Below are positions 57,437-64,000 of a DNA stretch of 64,000 nucleotides, in pieces. The stretch's first letter is position 1. The number at the start of each line of letters is the position of its first letter. The notes under the pieces were generated by a model that worked only from the letters and a program-made list of their open reading frames with translations, ran no database searches and was not told the DNA's origin. The translations under genes and the position numbers were made by a program. The DNA is taken from positions 222,052-286,051 of the forward strand of contig PNAM01000106.1 in NCBI GenBank assembly GCA_003170275.1, written 5' to 3'. This DNA comes from Myxococcales bacterium. GTDB lineage: Bacteria > Myxococcota_A > Polyangia > Palsa-1104.

Positions 57437-58177
57437 ATGCCCGAGCTGCGCGTCGACGATCCGGTGCCGGGCGCCGACGTGTTCGCGCGTATGGCCCCGT
57501 ACGTGGTGATCGCCTGCGACGGCGAGCGGGCGATCGGTTACGCGTTCTGGCAGCGGTACGGCGCGAACGTGCACGTGGTGCAGCTGGTGGTCGATCCGGC
57601 CGCGCGCGGGTGCGGCGCGGGCCGCGCGTTGCTCGAGGAGATCCGCGCGCGGGCGCTGGCCGCCGGATGCACGCGTTGGTTCCTCTACGTCATGCGCGAC
57701 AACCTGCCGGCGCTGCGGCTGTACGGGCGCACCGGTTTCGAGCGCGCGCTCGAGGCCTGGGCGCTGCGCATCGGTTGGCCGCAGATCGACGGGCTCGCCG
57801 GAGACGGCGACGCCGTCGCGTACACGCCCGACCCGTCGGAAGAGATCGCGATCGCCAAACGGTTCTCGCTGGTCCCCGAGCTGCTCGCCGCGATCCGCGC
57901 GCGCCCCCACATTACGTTTGTTGCGCTCCGCGAGGCGGCCGCGCTCGCCGGCTTCGCTGCGCTCGATCCCACCTTCCCGCGCGTGCGTCCGTTCCGGGTG
58001 ATCCGCACCGGGCTCGCGCGCGCGCTCTTCGAGGCGCTCCGCCCGCACGTCGATCTCGCGCGCCCCCTCCACGTGATCGTCGAAGAGGATCGCCCGCTCG
58101 TCGACGCCCTCCTTGCCGCCGGCGCCGCTGTCTCCCACGAGCTGTACCAGCTAGCCGCCCCGCTCACCGTCTCCTGA
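57437..58177 (+). CDS. GNAT N-acetyltransferase with two GNAT-like halves, at least 246 aa
   Basis: The first half holds the acetyl-CoA motif: VVQLVVDPAARGCGAGRALL, preceded by YAFWQRYGANVH and followed by FLYVMRDNLPALRLYGRTGF. The second half (FVALREAAALAGFAALDPTF; FRVIRTGLARALFEALRPHV) looks like a degenerate second GNAT lobe. The frame is protein-like upstream of ATG 57437 to CTG codons at 57383/57386 (RVRAATAADHPLFARLMPEL), which restore the first GNAT strand, so a CTG start right after the rbfA stop is likely. Substrate unknown. Confidence 0.8.
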   Translation: MPELRVDDPVPGADVFARMAPYVVIACDGERAIGYAFWQRYGANVHVVQLVVDPAARGCGAGRALLEEIRARALAAGCTRWFLYVMRDNLPALRLYGRTGFERALEAWALRIGWPQIDGLAGDGDAVAYTPDPSEEIAIAKRFSLVPELLAAIRARPHITFVALREAAALAGFAALDPTFPRVRPFRVIRTGLARALFEALRPHVDLARPLHVIVEEDRPLVDALLAAGAAVSHELYQLAAPLTVS

Positions 58178-58894
58178 CTAGACGAGCGTGACGGCGTCGG
58201 GGTCGAGGTGGTCGTGCTGGTTGGCGGCGGCCACGCGCAACGGGTTGGTGCCGTCGCTGACCAGCGTCGAGACCGAGGCGTTGACGATCTCCATCGCCAG
58301 CGCCATGGTCTCGTGCGCGCTCTCGGTGCCGCGCGCGCGCGCGTGACGGAGCGACAGCGCGACCGGCCCGGCCGAGGTCACGGCCATCACCGCGCCGCCC
58401 CCCTGTTGCAGCCGCTCGATCGCGCCCTCGACCCGCTCGGCGAAGCGCGCGAAGGTCTCGGTCCCTTCCGCCACCAGCTCCTCGGCCGCCCAGGCCATCA
58501 CCGCGCGCTTGATGAACGCGCGCAGCCGCACGAACGAGTACTCGATGTGCGGCTCGCCGCGCAGCATGGCGCCCATGTGCGGGCCTTCGTCGATCCAGTG
58601 GTGCAGCGCGGCGTTGAGGATCTCGCGGAACGGCATCTCGTCGAGCTCGTCGACGATCACCGGCGCCGGGTAGCTCATGCCCGCCGCGTGCGCCGCCTCG
58701 ACGAGGTGCCGCGCGGTGTCGATCTGCCGCTTGCGCGGGCCGCTCACCATCACCTCGATGACCCGCCGCTCGCCACCCAGGTAGGCGCCCAGCCGCCGTG
58801 CCTGTTGCACGCCGAGCGCGGAGAGCACGTCGTAATCTCGGGACTTGGCCGAGGCCTGGCCGTGCCGGACCAGGTAGATGGTGCTCGCGGGCAT
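58178..58894 (-). CDS. Histidine phosphatase family protein, 238 aa
   Basis: Phosphoglycerate-mutase-like fold: STIYLVRHGQASAKSRDYDV contains the catalytic RHG, LGVQQARRLGAYLG follows, then VSGPRKRQIDTARHLVEAA (second Arg), VDELDEMPFREILN (Glu) and MAVTSAGPVALSLRHARARG, where the usual second catalytic His is replaced around TSAGP. That replacement raises doubt about full activity. ATG 58894 is preferred; an in-frame ATG at 58939 would lie inside the imuA promoter and SOS box. It ends head-on with the GNAT gene with no gap. Confidence 0.8.
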   Translation of the reverse strand: MPASTIYLVRHGQASAKSRDYDVLSALGVQQARRLGAYLGGERRVIEVMVSGPRKRQIDTARHLVEAAHAAGMSYPAPVIVDELDEMPFREILNAALHHWIDEGPHMGAMLRGEPHIEYSFVRLRAFIKRAVMAWAAEELVAEGTETFARFAERVEGAIERLQQGGGAVMAVTSAGPVALSLRHARARGTESAHETMALAMEIVNASVSTLVSDGTNPLRVAAANQHDHLDPDAVTLV

Positions 58895-58924
58895 CGGGTC
58901 ATCTGCCGATCTTTCTCTCTTCGC

Positions 58925-58953
58925 TTGAAGACTGTTCATCTGTTCAGTATAGT
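58925..58953 (+). promoter_or_regulatory. imuA promoter with LexA-type SOS box
   Basis: TTGAAG (58925-58930), 17-base spacer, TATAGT (58948-58953). The spacer holds CTGTTCATCTGTTCAG (58932-58947), matching the Myxococcus LexA motif as I recall it (CTRHAMRYBYGTTCAGS) at 15 of 17 positions. The ATG of imuA is at 58960, seven bases past the -10, so the message is predicted to be leaderless. Confidence 0.65.
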
Positions 58954-58959
58954 CTCTTC

Positions 58960-59667
58960 ATGGCTGCGACTGCCGCGCGCATCGCCGAAGTGCTCGCGGG
59001 TCTGCGGGCCTCTTCGGCGCGTTTGCGTACCGCGGCGGGAATGGAGCGCGGCCATCTGCCGCTCGGAATCGCGGCCATCGACGAGGCGCTGGGCGGCGGG
59101 CTGCCGCGCGGCCGGCTGACCGAGCTGGTCGGCCCGCGCTCGTCGGGGCGCATGTCGATCGCGCTGGGCGCGCTGGCGGCGGCGCAGCAGCAGGGCGAGC
59201 TGGTGGCGGTGGTCGACGTGGCGGATGCGTTCGATCCACGCTCGGCCGAAGCGGCGGGCGTCACGCTCGCGCGGCTGTTGTGGGTGCGGCCGCGGTCGTT
59301 GGTGGCCGGGCTGCAGGCGGCCGATCGCGTGCTCGATGCGGGCGGGTTCGGGCTGTTGGTGCTGTACCTGTGCGGCGCGGCGCGGCAGCGCGTGCGCGGC
59401 GACGTGGCGTGGGCGCGGCTCGCGCAACGGACCGAGACCGCACGCGCGGCGGTGCTGGTGACGGGCGAATGGGCGCAGGTCGGATCGTTCGCGGCGGCGA
59501 CGCTCGAGTCGCGGCGTGCGCGGGTGCACTGGGTGGGCGACGGGGCGGGACGGCTGCTCGAGGGATCGGGCGGGCAGGTGCGGGTCGCGCGGAGCAAGGT
59601 CGGCCTGCCCGGCGACGAAGCGCCGCTCCAGCTCGCCGTCGCAACCGCCATCGCCATCGGATGGTGA
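58960..59667 (+). CDS. imuA: ImuA-like RecA-fold protein of the mutagenesis cassette, 235 aa
   Basis: RecA/SulA-like accessory protein of translesion synthesis. The RecA-like opening HLPLGIAAIDEALGGGLPRG leads to LTELVGPRSSGRMSIALGAL, the position of Walker A, where RecA has GPESSGKT; the key Lys is Arg here, so ATP hydrolysis is doubtful. VAVVDVADAFDPRSAEAAGV corresponds to the RecA Asp-containing strand. ATG 58960 sits right after a promoter with an SOS box. First gene of imuA-imuB-dnaE2; its stop overlaps the next start. It probably regulates or tethers the mutasome. Confidence 0.82.
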   Translation: MAATAARIAEVLAGLRASSARLRTAAGMERGHLPLGIAAIDEALGGGLPRGRLTELVGPRSSGRMSIALGALAAAQQQGELVAVVDVADAFDPRSAEAAGVTLARLLWVRPRSLVAGLQAADRVLDAGGFGLLVLYLCGAARQRVRGDVAWARLAQRTETARAAVLVTGEWAQVGSFAAATLESRRARVHWVGDGAGRLLEGSGGQVRVARSKVGLPGDEAPLQLAVATAIAIGW

Positions 59668-61178
59668 CGACGATGGTGCGGGTGGGATTCGTTCACGTGC
59701 CGCACTTCTACGTCCAGGCGTTGTTGCGCGCCGATCCCGAGCTCGCCGGCGTGCCGCTGGTGGTCAGCGACGGCACCGACGCCAACGTGCCGCTGGTGCT
59801 CGACGTCTCCGCCGCCGCCGCCCGCCTCGGCCTGCGCCCCGGGCTCACCGTCGCACAGGCGCGCGCGCTCGCGCCCGAGGCGCTGGTCCGCGCGCGCTCC
59901 CCCGAGCTCGAACGCTCGGCGCGCGCCGCGCTCGAGGATCTGGCCGCGCTGTTCTCCCCGCGCATCGAGCAGGACGGTGACGCCGCGGTCGCCTTCGACG
60001 TCTCGGATCTCGGCCGGCTGTTCGAAACCGAGCTCGAGCTCGCCGGCGCGATCCAGGTGTCGGCGCGCAAGCTCGGCTTCGACGCGCGCATCGGCCTGGC
60101 GCGCGACAAGACCACCGCGCGCGTGGCTGCGCTCAGCCGCGAGGGAGTCACCGTAGTGCCGGCGGGGCGCGAAGCGGCGTTCCTCGCGTCGCTGCCGGTC
60201 GCGCTGCTCGGTCCGTCTCCTGACATGCTACTGACACTATCGCGCTGGGGCGTGCGCGCCATCGGCGAGCTGGCGTCGCTGCCCAAGGGCGGCGTGGCGC
60301 TGCGGCTCGGCAAGGAAGGCGCCCGGCTGGCGCAGGTGGCGCGCGGCCAGGCCGACGATCCGCTGGTGCCGCGGTCCGAGCCGCTGGTGTTCGAGGAGGG
60401 CTGCGATCTCGAGTGGCCGATCGAGGACGTCGAGGCGCTGCTGTTCGTGCTCAAGCGGGTGCTCGACAACCTGGTGCAGCGGCTGGGCTGCCGCAGCCTG
60501 GCCACCGGCGAGCTCACCCTCACGCTCACGCTCGATCGCTCGTTCCTCGACGCGCAGGCGCGCGCGGGCGCCGCCACCGACGTGCGCACGGTGCCGGTCG
60601 GCTCGCCCACGCGCGAGGTGCAGACCCTGCTCGCGCTCGTCCGCGTGCAGCTCGAGAGCGCGCGCCCGGTCGCGCCGGTGACCGCGCTCAGGGTCCGCGC
60701 CACCGCCGAGCGCACCCGCGCCGCGCAGCTCGGCCTGTTCGAGCCCGCCGGCCCATCGCCCGACAAGCTCGCCACGCTGCTCGCCCGCTTGTCCGCGCTG
60801 GTCGGCAGCGATCGGGTGGGCGCGCCTGCGCTGGTCGATCGTCATCTGCCGGACGCGTTCGCCGTCCATCCGTTCAACCCACCAAAACACGTAGCCGAAG
60901 GAAGGGGCAACGGGATCCGGCAGCTCGCGCTCCACGCCTTCCGGCCCGCGCGTCCCGCCGAGGCGCGGCTCGATCGTGGCCTCTTGCGAACGCTGCACAG
61001 CGACGGGTGCGGCGGTCAGGTGATCGCGCAGGCCGGTCCGTTCCGCGTGCGCGACGGCTGGTGGCGCGAGCCGATCACCCGCGACTACTTCGACGTCGAG
61101 CTCTCCGACGGCGCGATCTACCGCATCTTCCACGACCTCCACGCCGACACCTGGCACTTCGCGGGTTGCTATGAATAA
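59661..61178 (+). CDS. imuB: ImuB: Y-family-polymerase-like mutasome protein, 505 aa
   Basis: Y-family fold without the catalytic acids: the opening RVGFVHVPHFYVQALLRADP has His where polymerases have the first Asp, as in other ImuB proteins. PLVLDVSAAAARLGLRPGLT, VAFDVSDLGRLFETE and FDARIGLARDKTTARVAALS are family blocks. The C-terminal part contains a beta-clamp-like motif candidate QLGLFEP. It bridges DnaE2 and the sliding clamp during error-prone repair. ATG 59661 overlaps the imuA stop; ATG 59673 is the alternative. Its end overlaps dnaE2 by 8 bases. Confidence 0.88.
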   Translation: MVTTMVRVGFVHVPHFYVQALLRADPELAGVPLVVSDGTDANVPLVLDVSAAAARLGLRPGLTVAQARALAPEALVRARSPELERSARAALEDLAALFSPRIEQDGDAAVAFDVSDLGRLFETELELAGAIQVSARKLGFDARIGLARDKTTARVAALSREGVTVVPAGREAAFLASLPVALLGPSPDMLLTLSRWGVRAIGELASLPKGGVALRLGKEGARLAQVARGQADDPLVPRSEPLVFEEGCDLEWPIEDVEALLFVLKRVLDNLVQRLGCRSLATGELTLTLTLDRSFLDAQARAGAATDVRTVPVGSPTREVQTLLALVRVQLESARPVAPVTALRVRATAERTRAAQLGLFEPAGPSPDKLATLLARLSALVGSDRVGAPALVDRHLPDAFAVHPFNPPKHVAEGRGNGIRQLALHAFRPARPAEARLDRGLLRTLHSDGCGGQVIAQAGPFRVRDGWWREPITRDYFDVELSDGAIYRIFHDLHADTWHFAGCYE

Positions 61179-64000
61179 ACAAATTCCCTATGTCGAGCTG
61201 CGCGCGTCGAGCGCGTTTTCGTTTCTGCACGCCGCGTCGCTGCCCGAAGATCTGATCGTGCGCGCCGCCGAGCTCGGCCATCCGGCGCTCGCGCTCGCCG
61301 ATCGCGACGGTGTGTACGGGGCGCCGCGCTTCTACAAAGAGTCCAAGCAGCACGGGGTGCGCGCGCTGGTCGGCGCTGACCTCCTGCTCGAAACGGGCGC
61401 GCGCATCTTGCTGCTGGTGCGCGATCGTCCGGGCTACCAGAACCTGTGCCGCCTGATCACCGCCGCCAAGGACAGCCGCAAGAAGCCCGAGACCGTCGTC
61501 ACGCTCGACAACCTCGAGACGCACGCCGGCGGGCTGGTCGCGATCAGCGACGGGCGATCCGCGCTCGACCGCCTGACTGCGCTGTTTCCGCGCGGCGCGC
61601 TGTACCTCGAGGTCGGCCGCCACCTCGACGCCGCCGAGGAGCGCCGCACCCGCGCCACCGTCGCCCTCGCGCGCGCGCGCAAGCTGCCGCTGGTCGCCAC
61701 CAACGACGTGCGCTATGCGCGTGCAGCGAACGTCGATCTGGCCGACGTGCTCACCTGCATCCGCGAGAAGACCACGCTCGATCGCGCCGGCACCTTGCTC
61801 GCCGCCAACGCCGAGCGCCATCTCAAGTCGGCGGCGGAGATGAACCTGTTGTTCCGCGATCTGCCCGACGCGCTCGCCTCGACCGTCGAGATCGCCGGCC
61901 GCTGCGTGTTCACCCTCGAGGATCTCGGCTACCAGTTCCCCACCTATCCGGTCACCGGCGACGAGACCGAGTTCAGCCACCTCGCGCACCTGACGCACGA
62001 GGGCGCGCGCCGCCGCTATCGCCCGGTCACCCCGAGGGTGATGGCGCAGCTGCAGCGCGAGCTCGACCTGATCGCGCGGCTGGAGTTGGCCGGCTACTTC
62101 CTGATCGTGTGGGAGATCGTCGAGTTCTGCCGGCAGCGCGGGATCCTGGTGCAGGGGCGCGGCTCGGCGGCCAACTCGGCGGTGTGCTACGCGCTCGGGA
62201 TCACCGCCGTCGATCCGATCGGCATGGAGCTGTTGTTCGAGCGCTTCTTGTCGGAGGAGCGGGGCGAGTGGCCGGACATCGATCTCGATCTGCCGTCGGG
62301 CGATCACCGCGAGGAGGTGATCCAGCACGTCTACAAGAAGTACGGCGCGGCCGGCTGCGCGATGACCGCCAACTGCATCACCTATCGATCGCGCTCGGCG
62401 GTGCGCGAGGTGGGCAAGGCGCTCGGCTTCCAGCCCGAGCAGCTCGACCGGATCTCCAAGCGCATCGGGCCGTTCGAATATCAAACCGATGACGAGGAGC
62501 TGAGCGCGCACGTCGACGCCACCGGGATCGCGCTGGAGGAGCCGCGCGTGAAGCAGCTCTTGCGGCTCACGACGGAGATCCAGGGGCTGCCGCGCCACCT
62601 CGGCCAGCACTCGGGCGGCATGGTGATCTGCCAGGGCCGGCTCGATCAGGTGGTGCCGCTCGAGCCGGCGTCGATGCCCGGACGCGTGGTGGTGCAGTGG
62701 GACAAGGACGACTGCGCGGACCTCGGGATCATCAAGGTCGACCTGCTCGGCCTCGGCATGATGGCGGTGCTCGAGGAGGCGGTGCCGCTGGTCAAGGCGC
62801 ACGACGGCGTGGAGATCGATCTGGCGCACCTGCCGCAGGGCGATCCCAAGACCTACAAGCTGTTGCAGACCGCCGACACCGTCGGGGTGTTCCAGGTCGA
62901 GTCGCGCGCGCAGATGGCCACGCTGCCGCGCATGAAGCCCGAGCGGTTTTACGACATCGTCGTCGAGGTGGCGATCATCCGGCCGGGCCCGATCGTCGGG
63001 CAGATGGTGCACCCGTACCTCAACCGCCGGCAGGGGCGCGAGCCGATCACCTACGCGCATCCGGCGCTCGAGCCGATCCTCGCGCGCACGCTCGGCGTGC
63101 CGCTGTTTCAAGAGCAGCTCATGCGCATGGCGATGGTGGTGGCGGGGTTTTCCGGCGGCGAGGCCGAGGAGCTGCGCCGCGCGATGGGCTCCAAGCGCTC
63201 CGAGGAGCGCATGCGCATGCTCGAGGCCAAGCTGCGCTCGGGCATGGCGGAGCGCGGCATCCGCGGCGCGGCGCAGGATCAGATCGTGCATTCGATCCAC
63301 GCGTTCGCGCTGTACGGATTTCCCGAGAGCCACTCGGCGTCGTTCGCGCTGCTGGTGTACGCGAGCACGTACCTGAAGGCGCACCATCCGGCGGCGTTCT
63401 GCACCGCGCTGCTCAACAACTGGCCGATGGGCTTCTACCACCCGGCGACCCTGATCACCGACGCGCGCCGCCACGGGGTCACGGTGCGGCCGATCGACGT
63501 GACCCGCTCGGCGTGGAAGTGCACCATCGAGCCCGACGGCGCGATCCGCCTGGGCTTGAAGTATGTGGCGGGCCTGCGCGAGGCGATCGCCACGCGCCTG
63601 GTGGCGGCGCGCGCCGAGCGGGCGTTCTCGTCGGTGACCGAGCTATGGAAGCGGGTGCAGCCGAACCCCGGCGAGATGCTCACGCTGGCCTCGATCGGCG
63701 CGTTCGCAAAAGTGGGCCCGCACGGCGTCAAGCGGCGCGGCGCCTTGTGGCAGGCGGCGGCGCTCGGCCGCAGCGGCAACGAATTGTTTGCGGGCGTCGA
63801 GGCCGGCGCCGAGACCGATCCGAGCCCGCTCGAGGACATGTCGCTGCTCGAGCGGCTCGCGGCCGATTTTCGCGGCACCACCGTGACCACCGGCCCGCAC
63901 CCGATCACCCTGTACCGCTCGCGCCTGGAGCGCCGCGGGATCAAGCGCGCGCGCGAGCTGGCCGCGCTCGACGACGGCGTGCGCGTGGAGGTCGCCGGCA
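61171..64000 (+). CDS. dnaE2: Error-prone DNA polymerase DnaE2, partial (C-terminus beyond window)
   Basis: Opens IPYVELRASSAFSFLHAASL, the N-terminal PHP domain, in which the HxH metal ligands are replaced (RASS). The polymerase core is intact: RQRGILVQGRGSAANSAVCY, PDIDLDLPSGDHREEVIQHV (two catalytic Asp, about residues 369-371), LGQHSGGMVIC, IIKVDLLGLGMMAVL (third Asp) and AIIRPGPIVGQMVHPYLNRR. Later GFPESHSASFALLVYASTYL and a Y-rich OB-ward segment follow. About 943 codons are visible. ATG 61171 overlaps imuB. With imuA and imuB it forms the SOS-induced mutagenesis cassette; it is not the replicative polymerase. Confidence 0.94.
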   Translation, partial: MNKQIPYVELRASSAFSFLHAASLPEDLIVRAAELGHPALALADRDGVYGAPRFYKESKQHGVRALVGADLLLETGARILLLVRDRPGYQNLCRLITAAKDSRKKPETVVTLDNLETHAGGLVAISDGRSALDRLTALFPRGALYLEVGRHLDAAEERRTRATVALARARKLPLVATNDVRYARAANVDLADVLTCIREKTTLDRAGTLLAANAERHLKSAAEMNLLFRDLPDALASTVEIAGRCVFTLEDLGYQFPTYPVTGDETEFSHLAHLTHEGARRRYRPVTPRVMAQLQRELDLIARLELAGYFLIVWEIVEFCRQRGILVQGRGSAANSAVCYALGITAVDPIGMELLFERFLSEERGEWPDIDLDLPSGDHREEVIQHVYKKYGAAGCAMTANCITYRSRSAVREVGKALGFQPEQLDRISKRIGPFEYQTDDEELSAHVDATGIALEEPRVKQLLRLTTEIQGLPRHLGQHSGGMVICQGRLDQVVPLEPASMPGRVVVQWDKDDCADLGIIKVDLLGLGMMAVLEEAVPLVKAHDGVEIDLAHLPQGDPKTYKLLQTADTVGVFQVESRAQMATLPRMKPERFYDIVVEVAIIRPGPIVGQMVHPYLNRRQGREPITYAHPALEPILARTLGVPLFQEQLMRMAMVVAGFSGGEAEELRRAMGSKRSEERMRMLEAKLRSGMAERGIRGAAQDQIVHSIHAFALYGFPESHSASFALLVYASTYLKAHHPAAFCTALLNNWPMGFYHPATLITDARRHGVTVRPIDVTRSAWKCTIEPDGAIRLGLKYVAGLREAIATRLVAARAERAFSSVTELWKRVQPNPGEMLTLASIGAFAKVGPHGVKRRGALWQAAALGRSGNELFAGVEAGAETDPSPLEDMSLLERLAADFRGTTVTTGPHPITLYRSRLERRGIKRARELAALDDGVRVEVAG

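Noticed and set aside
61075..63474. Minus-strand ORF of 799 codons opposite dnaE2
   Set aside because: Antisense shadow of a clear DnaE2 coding sequence; composition dominated by Arg, His and Gln.
1..64000. CRISPR array or long tandem repeat
   Set aside because: No regularly spaced direct repeats of 20-40 bases were seen; the only tandem copies are the two adjacent MKTK peptide ORFs and a short GATGCC repeat near 20010.

Overview
The window is GC-rich (roughly two-thirds G+C) chromosomal DNA from a Gram-negative bacterium. Several traits suggest a myxobacterium-like lineage (Myxococcota or a related deltaproteobacterial group): abundant hybrid histidine kinases, PilZ and FHA proteins, Cys-rich lipoproteins, an imuA-imuB-dnaE2 mutagenesis cassette, and a candidate SOS box close to the Myxococcus-type LexA motif. 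No rRNA, CRISPR array or complete tRNA gene was seen.

Region 1 (1-10.6 kb) is a surface-polysaccharide locus. One long minus-strand operon, with overlapping start/stop codons, encodes an outer-membrane beta-barrel, an OmpA-like protein, two O-antigen ligase/polymerase-type membrane proteins, a Wzx-type flippase, a family 2 glycosyltransferase and an exported beta-helix protein cut by the window edge. Two small exported proteins precede it, and a priming sugar-phosphate transferase (9437-10633) is divergent. Together these could assemble, flip, polymerise, export and trim a polysaccharide.

Region 2 (10.6-17.2 kb) is a regulatory patch. It holds two truncated signalling-gene remnants, then an operon of an HTH-like/PAS/PAS/PilZ protein, a degenerate receiver and two paralogous FHA proteins. 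Three more PilZ proteins follow, with a Sel1-repeat protein and several very small genes.

Region 3 (17.2-22.4 kb) is accessory DNA. Three tiny paralogous peptide ORFs are split by a 3'-truncated IS630-type transposase. Around them are small zinc-ribbon proteins, a Cys-rich repeat lipoprotein and a solo ribbon-helix-helix regulator with a sharply defined promoter/operator.

Region 4 (22.4-37.7 kb) is a two-component-system island: a STAS/zinc-ribbon/PAS/kinase/receiver hybrid, a single-domain receiver, a MEDS-PAS kinase, pseudogenes (a MEDS-integrase chimera and a broken receiver-PAS kinase), and a four-gene operon of receiver-PAS-kinase-receiver, APC-permease/kinase fusion, putative porin and receiver-kinase. 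That operon looks like a nutrient-uptake-coupled sensing unit.

Region 5 (37.7-40.2 kb) is a small island: two phage/plasmid-type small genes, a HigBA-like toxin-antitoxin pair and a tRNA 3'-end-like sequence.

Region 6 (40.2-64 kb) has a housekeeping character: deoxyhypusine-synthase-like enzyme, EVE-domain protein, EEP-family phosphatase/nuclease, P2A-type cation ATPase, YihY/BrkB membrane protein, GH15 hydrolase, YhaN/YhaO (SbcCD-like) pair, a flavin-halogenase-like and CrtI-like oxidoreductase pair, rbfA, a double-GNAT protein and a histidine phosphatase. It ends with the SOS-type imuA-imuB-dnaE2 operon, whose dnaE2 runs off the right edge.
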